Positions 14,946 through 22,370 of a DNA stretch of 23,040 bases are shown one piece after another. A model generated the notes under the pieces. The model was not told the origin of the DNA. It saw only the letters and a list, made by a program, of their open reading frames with translations, and made no database searches. Source of the DNA: Clostridia bacterium (GTDB lineage: Bacteria > Bacillota > Clostridia > Christensenellales > Borkfalkiaceae); contig CAAGDF010000056.1 in assembly GCA_900768525.1 (NCBI GenBank), forward strand, positions 1-23,040, read 5' to 3'. Position 1 is the first letter of the stretch, and every line of letters starts with the position of its first letter. The translations under genes were made by a program, and so were the position numbers.

Positions 14946-15953
14946 TTATTTAAGATATGCCGTCGCAATACGCGCAACTTCTTCGGGAAGATACGCCGAA
15001 ACGTCCTCTCCGTTTTTAAGCATTCCGCGAATTTTGGTTGAACTGATAGCGCAAAAATCGCCTTCGGCGTGCAAATACACGTTTTTTATTTCCGGATAAA
15101 GTTTTTTGTTATAGTCGTACATTTTCTCTTCATACGCCATATCTTCATCGTTTCTAATTCCGCGAACGTTATCGGTAACGCGTTTCGATTTGAGAAAATC
15201 TACGAGCAAACCGTCAAAATCTGTTACGGCAACGCCTTCAATTCCCGAAAAAGCGGCTTCAAGCATTTTAAGCCTTGTAAATTTATCGAAAGTATACTGC
15301 TTATTTTCGTTTTTGCCGAGCGCGACTATCACGTTATCGTAAATCGTTTTTGCCTGTTTTACGACCTGAACATGTCCGTTGGTAACGGGATCGAAACTCC
15401 CTGCGAACACGCACGTTTTTTTATCGGTTTTACGGTAAAAAGCAAATTCCGCAATACCGTATTTTTTGTGTTTTTCGATAAAAAGCCCGTCTATAGGTTG
15501 ATTAACGACACATCCGCGTTCGATTACGGCAAGCCCGCCGTCGTTTAGAATATCACGTTTTCCTATTATTTTAAGTGCAGTTAAACCGTCCTCGGACTTA
15601 TACGGCGGATCGAGAAAAACTATATCGAATTTCTCGCATGTATCCGACAGATATTTCACGCAGTCGATATTCAAAACTTTCGCGCTCTCGCCGACAAGTT
15701 TTAAATTTTTTCTTGTAAGCTCGCAGGATGTCCTTGAAAAATCGGTAAAAACGACCTCTTTCGCCCCGCGCGACAATGCTTCAATTCCGACTGCGCCGCT
15801 CCCGCTGAATCCGTCAAGAAAACGACTGCCCGCTATCTCGAACTGAATTACCGAAAACAGCCCTTCTCTCGCTCGGTCGGACGTAGGGCGAACGCTTTCA
15901 CCCTCGAATTCGCTTAATTTTCTTCCTTTATATTTACCGGCAATAATTCGCAT
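14946..15953 (-). CDS. rsmD-coaD: RsmD-CoaD fusion: 16S rRNA methyltransferase + phosphopantetheine adenylyltransferase
   Basis: One 335-residue frame encodes two complete enzymes. Residues 1-174 are RsmD, which methylates G966 (N2) of 16S rRNA using SAM: MRIIAGKYKGRKL, RPTSDRAREGLF, the SAM loop FLDGFSGSGAVGIEA and the catalytic DPPY (115-118). Residues about 180-335 are CoaD, which transfers AMP from ATP to 4'-phosphopantetheine in CoA synthesis: GSFDPVTNGH (185-194), VRGIRNDEDMAYE and ISSTKIR (303-309). The linker is only about six residues (KTDKKT), and no start codon remains at the CoaD boundary. Both domains have normal length and keep their motifs, so both are probably active. The two genes are commonly neighbours in Bacillota; here they are joined. 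Residues 148-158 (CVVNQPIDGLF) are encoded by repeat copy 7. Confidence 0.93.
   Translation of the reverse strand: MRIIAGKYKGRKLSEFEGESVRPTSDRAREGLFSVIQFEIAGSRFLDGFSGSGAVGIEALSRGAKEVVFTDFSRTSCELTRKNLKLVGESAKVLNIDCVKYLSDTCEKFDIVFLDPPYKSEDGLTALKIIGKRDILNDGGLAVIERGCVVNQPIDGLFIEKHKKYGIAEFAFYRKTDKKTCVFAGSFDPVTNGHVQVVKQAKTIYDNVIVALGKNENKQYTFDKFTRLKMLEAAFSGIEGVAVTDFDGLLVDFLKSKRVTDNVRGIRNDEDMAYEEKMYDYNKKLYPEIKNVYLHAEGDFCAISSTKIRGMLKNGEDVSAYLPEEVARIATAYLK
15482..15511 (-). repeat. Dispersed palindromic repeat, copy 7 (inside rsmD part)
   Basis: Read on the minus strand it is GTTAATCAACCTATAGACG followed by GGCTTTTT, matching copy 6 with a few changes. It is translated as VVNQPIDGLF at a variable loop near the end of the methyltransferase domain. 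More diverged than other copies, perhaps through coding constraint. Confidence 0.7.
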
Positions 15954-16020
15954 ATTTTCCTTTCGTTAAAAATATATAATATTTCGACGTTTTTCACAAC
16001 AAAGATTCATATTTTCATGC

Positions 16021-17052
16021 TTATTTATAATATATTTTCTCGCGCACACGACCAAGATCTATAAGCGTTTTGTATATTCCTTTTCCGTTAGCTGTTGCAA
16101 TATTTTCAAGATTTTTACTTACCTCAACCAAGCGCGAACACCCTTTTACCGCGGTTATGTTCATACAACTGCCGTTTAAACCGAGATAATCGTCCAATCC
16201 GTCAAAATAGCCGTAAGACAGCAAAGAGATATCATCATCTCTTTTTATTTTATAGTCTCCGTACAGTAAGTTCGAACCGCTTAAGACTTTACGGCACTGC
16301 CCCGCATATGCAAAAACTTTCATTATAGGATTTACGTTGAAAGTGCCGATAACGGACTTATAGCCGTACATCAGCATACCGATTCGCACCATATCGGCGT
16401 TAAATTCGCCGTACCCCGCAGCTCCGCTTGCCGCAATATGAGCAAGTGCATCGGGATAAATATTTTTTACCGTTTCTGCAAAGTATTCAAATTTTTTATA
16501 CTGCCTGCGGGTACTTTCGTAATCGGCGGAATTATAAAAATGCGAAAATACGCCGACAACGTTAAGACCGAGTTTTTCGGCGCGCAAAACGTCGGCTTTA
16601 AAAACGCTCGTTTCGTCGTACCCGAACCTGTTCATACCCGTATTGACCGCAAAATGAATCGAAGGTTTTACCCCCGTCGCCTGCACGAAACTAATAATTC
16701 GTTCAAAATCTTCGCGGTCGACAACCGATATTTCCACGTTCCACCTTACGGCGGCGGCGATATCTGCGACAGGCAAAAGGCAAATTATCGGCTTTTCTAC
16801 ACCGGCAATCCGCAAAGAACTCGCATCATACAAACTTGCCACGGCAAATCTATCGACAAGCGGCTGAATTTCTTCGGCGACACGACACAAACCATGCCCG
16901 TACGCATCAGCTTTAACCACCGCGCACAGCTTCGTGCCGACAACGCCCTTAATATTTTCAACGTTTTGTTTGAGTACGGTTAAGTTTATAAACGCTTTGG
17001 GCGAATAATCGCGCAAAAAAGCATTTTCGACAATCTCGGTTAAACGCGTCAT
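16021..17052 (-). CDS. alr: Alanine racemase, compact divergent form
   Basis: A 343-residue PLP-dependent racemase giving D-alanine for cell wall. The PLP lysine is Lys47 in AVVKADAYGHGL. The barrel shows HFAVNTGMNRFG, VFSHFYNSAD and VRIGMLMYGY, and the opposite catalytic Tyr is in SYGYFDG (about 282). The C-terminal domain is short and unusual: the usual CMD motif reads CMN at about 297-299, and around 40 residues after it are missing compared with typical 370-390-residue enzymes, although the tail still resembles the family end. Residues 228-238 (MYGYKSVIGTF) are encoded by repeat copy 8. The ribosome site (GTGG) is weak. It may be a working racemase, a changed-substrate relative or a degenerate copy. 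Confidence 0.85.
   Translation of the reverse strand: MTRLTEIVENAFLRDYSPKAFINLTVLKQNVENIKGVVGTKLCAVVKADAYGHGLCRVAEEIQPLVDRFAVASLYDASSLRIAGVEKPIICLLPVADIAAAVRWNVEISVVDREDFERIISFVQATGVKPSIHFAVNTGMNRFGYDETSVFKADVLRAEKLGLNVVGVFSHFYNSADYESTRRQYKKFEYFAETVKNIYPDALAHIAASGAAGYGEFNADMVRIGMLMYGYKSVIGTFNVNPIMKVFAYAGQCRKVLSGSNLLYGDYKIKRDDDISLLSYGYFDGLDDYLGLNGSCMNITAVKGCSRLVEVSKNLENIATANGKGIYKTLIDLGRVREKIYYK
16340..16369 (+). repeat. Dispersed palindromic repeat, copy 8 (inside alr)
   Basis: AAAGTG, then CCGATAACGGACTTATAGCC, then GTACAT: the variant subtype also seen in copies 2 and 10. alr reads it on the minus strand as YGYKSVIGTF, at the join between the barrel and the C-terminal domain. The frame differs from that used in yigZ. 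Confidence 0.82.
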
Positions 17053-17121
17053 AATATACCACTATGCAAGATATAGTATGCCGCATAGCCTTTATGGCGT
17101 ACCCGAACGACAAACAAAAAC

Positions 17122-18081
17122 TTAATCGCCCGATTTTTTATCGGTTTTGGAAAAAGCAGTGCTGAGCAGTTCGTCTATAGCCGAATAACCGAATTCTTCA
17201 AGGCGGAATTTGCGCGCAGCCGTTTCGATAATAATAGGAATGTTACGACCGGGACTTACGGGAATAATAAGTTTAGGCACGTTCATACCGAGAATGTCGG
17301 TTGTCTGACGCTCGTCGCCCAAGCGGTCGATATCGCTGAGTTCGTTCCAATGCACGAGTTCGATAACGAGTTCAACCGTTTTTTCGGGGCGAATCGCGCC
17401 CGGGCCGAACATGTTTTTAACGTTGATTATGCCTATTCCGCGCACTTCCATATAATATTTAATCTTGCTCGGGCAGTACCCCACGAGAATTTCGCCGTTG
17501 TTTTTAACAAGAACGGTATCGTCGGCGACAAGACGATGCCCGCGCGAGATAAGATCCAACGCGGTTTCGCTTTTACCTACGCCCGCTTTACCCGTTATAA
17601 GCACGCCCACACCCGAAATGTCGAGCAAAACGCCGTGAATTACCGTTTCGGGCGCAAGCAGTTCGTTAAAATAAATCATAAGGTCGTGAATAAGCACGGT
17701 GGTGATCGACGACGAACGGAACAGCGGACAAGAATATTTTTCCGCATACGCGACCAGATCGGGATCGGTTTTGAGATTGCGCGCGATGATAAGGCATGGA
17801 ATTTTACTGCCGAATAATCTATCGAGTACGGCATTTTTGGACTGCGCGGGCATAACCTTTAAAAACTCGCGCTCCGCATTGCCGATAACCTGAACCCTGT
17901 CCGCGGCGAAATGTTCGAAATACCCGGCAAGTTGCAACCCCGGGCGTGATACGCTTATATCGGATATCACGATATCGTTCCGTCCGCGGTAAATGGTTTC
18001 AAGCCCGAGTTGCTCGGCAAACTCGTCGCAACTGACAACTCTTTCAATCGGTTTTTCTACGTTCTTATTCTTCTTGTTCAT
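17122..18081 (-). CDS. hprK: HPr kinase/phosphorylase
   Basis: A 319-residue bifunctional enzyme that phosphorylates or dephosphorylates the serine of the PTS protein HPr, the central switch of carbon catabolite control in Bacillota. An N-terminal regulatory domain (about 1-135) is followed by the catalytic His149 (VIHGVLLDI), Walker A GKAGVGKS (164-171), ADDTVLV, and the family signature MEVRGIGIINVKNMFGPGAI (211-230). Length is normal. The ribosome site GAGGAAA lies directly after repeat copy 9. It sits between uvrC and alr on the same strand. Confidence 0.97.
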   Translation of the reverse strand: MNKKNKNVEKPIERVVSCDEFAEQLGLETIYRGRNDIVISDISVSRPGLQLAGYFEHFAADRVQVIGNAEREFLKVMPAQSKNAVLDRLFGSKIPCLIIARNLKTDPDLVAYAEKYSCPLFRSSSITTVLIHDLMIYFNELLAPETVIHGVLLDISGVGVLITGKAGVGKSETALDLISRGHRLVADDTVLVKNNGEILVGYCPSKIKYYMEVRGIGIINVKNMFGPGAIRPEKTVELVIELVHWNELSDIDRLGDERQTTDILGMNVPKLIIPVSPGRNIPIIIETAARKFRLEEFGYSAIDELLSTAFSKTDKKSGD

Positions 18082-18097
18082 AAGTTTTTCCTCTATA

Positions 18098-18131
18098 AAT
18101 GTCGGTCTATAGGTCGATTATCAAGTATTTC
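18098..18131 (-). repeat. Dispersed palindromic repeat, copy 9
   Basis: Core GGTCTATAGGTCGATTATC with outer arms AAAT and ATTT. It occupies most of the gap between uvrC and hprK and ends a few bases before the hprK ribosome site. Confidence 0.88.
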
Positions 18132-18169
18132 AACAACCTTATGGGGGCGGTTAAACCGCAAGCCGGCGA

Positions 18170-19987
18170 TTACTCGCCGCTGTTAAAATGGTCGTAAATA
18201 AGTTTTGCCTGTACCTCGCCCACGCCCTCGGTTTCGGCAAGTTCTTCTACCGTAGCGGAAGCGATTTCGGCAACGCTGCCGAACTTTGCAAGTAGCGCGT
18301 CGATACGTTTTTTGCCAAGCCCGTGTATTGCGGAAAGTTCATGCGCAAAACTCCTTTTTAAATGTAAACTGCGGTGGTAGGTTATGGCGAACCTGTGAGC
18401 CTCGTCTCTTATACGCTGCAACAGGCGTAAAGCGTAATCGCGTCGCTCGAGCAGAACAGGGTTTTCGGCATTCACGGTGAACACCTCTTCTTGTTTTTTT
18501 GCAAGCGAGATTAAATCTACGTCGAACCCTACCTCGTCGAAAACCTCTTTTACCGCGGAAAGTTGCCCTTTGCCGCCGTCGATAACAACGAGGTCGGGCT
18601 TGGGAAAACGTTCGGGATCGGTGGAAAGCCTTGCGATTCTTCGCGACAGCACCTCTTTCAGACTTGCAAAATCGTCCGCGCCCTCAACCGTTTTTATGCG
18701 GAAACGGCGATAATCTTCGGGGCTTTTCACGCCGTCGATGAACACGATCATCGAACCGACCTTATCCACGCCCGAAATGTTTGAAATATCGTAACACTCG
18801 ATACGCTTGGGATATTTACTCAAAGCAAGCACGGACTGCAAGCGGTTGCACGCAAGTATGGTCATATCGTCCTTATGTCTGATTTTATCCACCGATTTTT
18901 CGAGATAATCGTTTGCGTTAACCTCCGCCATTTGCACAAGCTGACGGCGCACGCCCTGCTTCGGGCACAATATATTGACCTTTTTATTATGATTTTCTTT
19001 GAAATAATTCTCTAACAGCGAAACGTTTTCAAAATCTATATTGGTTAAAATCTCGTCGGGCAGCTGATTGTTTTTGTCGTAAAACCGCATGATGAACTGC
19101 TCTACGCACTCACCGGGGCTTTCGGACGCATCCTCGAACGCAAAATATTTACCGCCCTGCATTCTTCCGCCGCGCGTTACAAGCACGTTGATTGCCGAAT
19201 GAATGTTATCGGTCGCAAGCGCAATTATATCGCAGGAAATAAAGCGGTTGAGCGAGGTAATCTTTTTTTCGGTTACTTTTCGTAAACTTTTAATCTTTTC
19301 GCGGTAAGATATGGCAAGCTCGAATTCCTCGGCTTCGGCGAAAAGATTCATTTTTTCGGTAAGAATATGCTCGGCTTCGTCGTCGTTGCCCGCCAAAAAA
19401 TCAAGCGCGGCATTCACGCGTTCGCGGTACTCCTCTTTTGTGCAACGACCGTTGCACGGCGCAAGACAGCGTTTTATATGATATTCCAGACACTCGCGCT
19501 TGCGGGTGTTTTCGTCAATCGGCATTGTGCAACTGCGCAAAAGAAAAGTGCAGTTTATTATATCTACAATTTCCGCGGCGTTCACGCCCGCCATAAACGG
19601 ACCGAAATATTTCGCGCCGTCGTGCCTGATACGCCTTACCACCTCGAAATACGGAAAATCTTTCCTTAAATCTATGCGAATGGACGGATAAGTCTTATCG
19701 TCTTTTAAAAGAATGTTGTATTTCGGCTTGTTCTTTTTGATAAGGTTGTTTTCAAGCGAGAGCGCGTCGGCCTCCGAGCGCGTAATGATATAGTAAAAGT
19801 CGGCAATGTTAGAAACCATCGCCATGACTTTTTCCGTCTTAACGCTGTCGTAAAAATATTGAGTTACTCGATTTTTAAGATTTTTCGCCTTGCCGACGTA
19901 GATAATCTCTCCGTCCTGCCCGAGCATAACGTAAACGCCCGGATTTGTGGGCAACAATCTTATTTTACTCTCAAGATCGGCTCGCAT
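18170..19987 (-). CDS. uvrC: Excinuclease ABC subunit C
   Basis: A 605-residue nuclease that makes both incisions in nucleotide excision repair with UvrA and UvrB. Domains in order: GIY-YIG nuclease (about 13-90, GVYVMLGQDGEIIYVGKAKN), Cys-rich linker (RKRECLEYHIKRCLAPCNG), UVR domain binding UvrB (about 205-240), RNase H-like endonuclease domain (ECYDISNISG through DYRRFRIKTVEG and LVVIDGGKGQL), and C-terminal tandem helix-hairpin-helix (GLGKKRIDALLAKFGS, EGVGEVQAKLIYDHF). Full length and intact. Ribosome site AAGGAAA. Preceded by a GC-rich structured stretch at 20051-20136. Confidence 0.97.
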   Translation of the reverse strand: MRADLESKIRLLPTNPGVYVMLGQDGEIIYVGKAKNLKNRVTQYFYDSVKTEKVMAMVSNIADFYYIITRSEADALSLENNLIKKNKPKYNILLKDDKTYPSIRIDLRKDFPYFEVVRRIRHDGAKYFGPFMAGVNAAEIVDIINCTFLLRSCTMPIDENTRKRECLEYHIKRCLAPCNGRCTKEEYRERVNAALDFLAGNDDEAEHILTEKMNLFAEAEEFELAISYREKIKSLRKVTEKKITSLNRFISCDIIALATDNIHSAINVLVTRGGRMQGGKYFAFEDASESPGECVEQFIMRFYDKNNQLPDEILTNIDFENVSLLENYFKENHNKKVNILCPKQGVRRQLVQMAEVNANDYLEKSVDKIRHKDDMTILACNRLQSVLALSKYPKRIECYDISNISGVDKVGSMIVFIDGVKSPEDYRRFRIKTVEGADDFASLKEVLSRRIARLSTDPERFPKPDLVVIDGGKGQLSAVKEVFDEVGFDVDLISLAKKQEEVFTVNAENPVLLERRDYALRLLQRIRDEAHRFAITYHRSLHLKRSFAHELSAIHGLGKKRIDALLAKFGSVAEIASATVEELAETEGVGEVQAKLIYDHFNSGE

Positions 19988-20050
19988 GAATTTCCTTATT
20001 TTATAATTTGGTTAATAATAGACGTTTATATCGCTATATCGCGCGCACTT

Positions 20051-20136
20051 ATGCCGCGCATATCGCAACACGCACCACATGTTTTGCGCTTTTACCGCGC
20101 ATATTTAAGCATAAAGCGCAACACGCCACACGGCAT
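20051..20136. other. GC-rich self-complementary stretch upstream of uvrC
   Basis: Outer arms ATGCCG (20051-20056) and CGGCAT (20131-20136) enclose a perfect 9-bp stem TTGCGCTTT (20084-20092)/AAAGCGCAA (20113-20121). Two 10-mers, CCGCGCATAT and CGCAACACGC, each occur twice in the same order (20054 and 20095; 20064 and 20117), a decayed duplication. It lies between the rny terminator and the uvrC start. It could be a structured uvrC leader, a small RNA or a decayed repeat. Confidence 0.45.
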
Positions 20137-20164
20137 AAAAACTACGCCGCATGCCCCGTTTAGT

Positions 20165-20203
20165 TAAAAAACGGGACGTTCGCCGAGTATTGGAAAACGT
20201 CCC
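20165..20203 (-). terminator. Terminator of rny
   Basis: On the minus strand the perfect 8-bp stem GGGACGTT/AACGTCCC is followed by a G and then six T or more. It starts about 14 bases after the rny stop codon and separates it from uvrC. Confidence 0.85.
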
Positions 20204-20216
20204 ATAAAGTTTACAA

Positions 20217-21830
20217 TTATTTAGCGTATTCTACCGCGCGGGATTCCCTGATTACATTGACCTTGATCTGCCCGGGATATTCGAGTTCGCTTTCGATCTT
20301 CTTAGCGATATCTTTGGCGAGATACATCGCCTTAACGTCGTCGATTTGTTCGGGCTTGACTATAACGCGAATCTCCCTGCCTGCCTGAATGGCATAGCAC
20401 TTATCGACGCCGTTAAAGCTCGAACCGATGCTTTCAAGCGATTCAAGACGTTTGACGTAATTGGTACTGGTTTCTCTTCTTGCACCGGGACGAGCGCCCG
20501 AAATAGCGTCCGCCGCGGCAACGAGCACGGCTTCGATGGTTCTCGGCTCTACGTCGCCGTGGTGCGCCTGTATACAGTTTACTACGTTTTTGTTCTCTTT
20601 ATACTTTTTGGCAAGGTCTGTACCGATTTGAATGTGCGTACCTTCAACCTCGTGATCGACCGCTTTACCTATATCGTGGAGCAAACCTCCGCGCTTTGCA
20701 AGGTTAACGTCAACGCCGAGTTCCTGCGCCATAAGCCCCGCAAGGTACGAAACCTCGATAGAGTGTTGCAGTACGTTCTGACCGTAACTTGTTCTGTATT
20801 TGAGCCTGCCGAGGAGTTTGATGAGTTCGGGGTGAATACCGAACAAACCGCAGTCGAACATTGCGGCTTCGCCCGCCTCTTTAATCTTTTGGTCGAGTTC
20901 TTTTGCCGTCTTTTCAACGGTTTCTTCTATACGAGCGGGGTGAATTCTTCCGTCGGATACAAGTTTTTCAAGCGACAAACGCGCGACTTCGCGGCGGACG
21001 GGATCGAACCCCGAAAGAATTACAACTTCGGGAGTATCGTCTACGACGACCTCTACGCCCGTTGCGTTCTCCAACGCGCGAATGTTTCTTCCCTCACGCC
21101 CGATGATTCGAGCTTTCATATCGTCGTTGGGCAGCGGAACGACCGAAACGGTTATTTCCGACGCGTGATCGGTACAACAACGCTGAATTGCAAGGCTGAT
21201 AATTTCTTTTGCTTTCTTTTCGGCTTCGTCTTTTGCTTCTTCTTCGATTCTACGTACGGTTACCGCGCTGTCCCTGCGGGCTTCTTCCTGAACCGATTCC
21301 ATAATTTGTGCTTTAGCTTCTTCCTTAGTGAGCTGCGCGACTTTTTCAAGTTCGGCAATCATAAGTTCGTGCTGTTTTTCAACCTTTTCTTTTAAAGCAT
21401 TGATTTCGTTGGATTTCTTTTCGAGGTTGCGTTTTTGTTCTTCAACCTCTTCGTTCTTTTTCAAAAGGTTTGCGTCTTTCTTGTTAAGAACTTCGTCCTT
21501 CTGAACCAATCTTTGTTCCATTCTTTGCAGTTCCGAACGTTTTTCTTTCGATTCACGCTCGAAATCGTTGCGCATTTTTAAGTCCTGTTCCTTTGCTTCG
21601 AGTATGGCTTCTTTTTTAATACGCCTGCACTCGGTTTCGGCATCTTCTTTCATTTTTGCCACGACGGTTTCAGCCGATCCGATTTTGCTTTCGCGTTTCT
21701 TTTGCAGTATCTTACTACCGGCAAAAATACCTACGGCAACGCCCGCCGCAAGGGCAAGTACAGCCGCAATAATCGTCACAGCCACGTCGACTGCGCCAAG
21801 AAACAGGGAGCTAAGTCCGATTGTTATCAT
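20217..21830 (-). CDS. rny: Ribonuclease Y
   Basis: A 537-residue membrane-anchored endoribonuclease that starts mRNA decay in Bacillota. The N-terminus has one transmembrane helix (about 8-35), then a long charged coiled coil (about 40-200, rich in Glu/Lys), a KH RNA-binding domain with IIGREGRNIRALE (about 238-250), and the metal-binding HD domain with HDIGKAVDHE (about 380), ending in PGQIKVNVIRESRAVEYAK, the typical C-terminus. Full length. Ribosome site AGGGAGA before the ATG. It has its own promoter and terminator and a leader of about 140 bases with repeat copy 10. Confidence 0.97.
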   Translation of the reverse strand: MITIGLSSLFLGAVDVAVTIIAAVLALAAGVAVGIFAGSKILQKKRESKIGSAETVVAKMKEDAETECRRIKKEAILEAKEQDLKMRNDFERESKEKRSELQRMEQRLVQKDEVLNKKDANLLKKNEEVEEQKRNLEKKSNEINALKEKVEKQHELMIAELEKVAQLTKEEAKAQIMESVQEEARRDSAVTVRRIEEEAKDEAEKKAKEIISLAIQRCCTDHASEITVSVVPLPNDDMKARIIGREGRNIRALENATGVEVVVDDTPEVVILSGFDPVRREVARLSLEKLVSDGRIHPARIEETVEKTAKELDQKIKEAGEAAMFDCGLFGIHPELIKLLGRLKYRTSYGQNVLQHSIEVSYLAGLMAQELGVDVNLAKRGGLLHDIGKAVDHEVEGTHIQIGTDLAKKYKENKNVVNCIQAHHGDVEPRTIEAVLVAAADAISGARPGARRETSTNYVKRLESLESIGSSFNGVDKCYAIQAGREIRVIVKPEQIDDVKAMYLAKDIAKKIESELEYPGQIKVNVIRESRAVEYAK

Positions 21831-21873
21831 GTATTATCTCCCTAATGAATATGTGTATAAAAATATATCAAGA

Positions 21874-21906
21874 CGGTGCGATAACGGTGCTATAGCCGCA
21901 CTTTTT
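21874..21906 (+). repeat. Dispersed palindromic repeat, copy 10
   Basis: GGTGCGATAACGG, then TGCTATAGCC, then GCACTTTTT. Arms GTGC/GCAC pair perfectly. It lies in the rny leader between promoter and start codon, read there in reverse. Two AACGTTTTT-like direct repeats follow it. Confidence 0.85.
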
Positions 21907-21978
21907 AACGTTTTTGAACGTTTTTCGGCAAGCCGTGCAACCCTGCGCGAGCCGTCGCATATAATTCTATCGTCAACT

Positions 21979-22007
21979 ATTTTATAACATTATTCTATAA
22001 AAGTCAA
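21979..22007 (-). promoter_or_regulatory. Sigma-A promoter for rny
   Basis: On the minus strand TTGACT (22002-22007) and TAAAAT (21979-21984) with a 17-base spacer. This is in the 540-base gap 21831-22370, which also holds repeat copies 10 and 11, an A-tract-rich stretch and the promoter of the sugar kinase gene, but no gene I can support. Confidence 0.7.
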
Positions 22008-22148
22008 TCGATATAGCATTTTGTATTTTACTTTTTTATAATCATTTGGCGGGCGGTCTTAAAAAAATTTGCCGAAAACGCCGTAAAAACGCAAAAACGC
22101 ACGACAAAAACACGCCGTAAAAGACGAAAATACCGCGCTTATTTTAAA

Positions 22149-22182
22149 AAAAGTCGCGCTATAAGTCGATTATCGGCACTTA
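22149..22182 (-). repeat. Dispersed palindromic repeat, copy 11
   Basis: AAAGTCGCG, then CTATAAGTCGATTATCGG, then CACTTA, very close to copy 3. It lies upstream of, not within, the predicted transcript of the sugar kinase gene. Confidence 0.9.
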
Positions 22183-22289
22183 TGCAAAAAAAACCTACCT
22201 AATTAAACATCGTTGCAGCCGAATTTAATTCACTAAAAGACACAAAAAGTGAAAAAATGCGCACGCGCGCAAAAACAGTTAAAAATGGA

Positions 22290-22318
22290 TTTACAATAAA
22301 AATGAAATGTAATATAAT
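22290..22318 (+). promoter_or_regulatory. Strong sigma-A promoter for the NahK-like gene
   Basis: TTTACA (22290-22295) and a perfect TATAAT (22313-22318) with a 17-base spacer, about 50 bases before the start codon. Confidence 0.8.
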
Positions 22319-22370
22319 ATATAAAAAAAGAAATCGCGACGGTTTGCGCTTGTCGCACAAGGAGTCTAAA

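Noticed and set aside
17170..17200. GTCTATAGCCGAATAACCG in the 3' end of hprK as a fifth coding repeat copy.
   Set aside because: CTATAG matches but the second half of the core does not; kept out for lack of support, although a decayed copy is possible.
18700..18725. GGCGATAATC inside uvrC resembling the repeat core.
   Set aside because: It encodes the conserved UvrC segment DYRRFRIKTVEG, so the likeness is coding coincidence.
20346..21395. Long plus-strand open frame opposite rny.
   Set aside because: It is the complement of the conserved rny gene, with biased composition and no family features.
21831..22370. CRISPR array or small gene in the largest gap.
   Set aside because: The two repeat copies there are not regularly spaced and the open frames are short and featureless.
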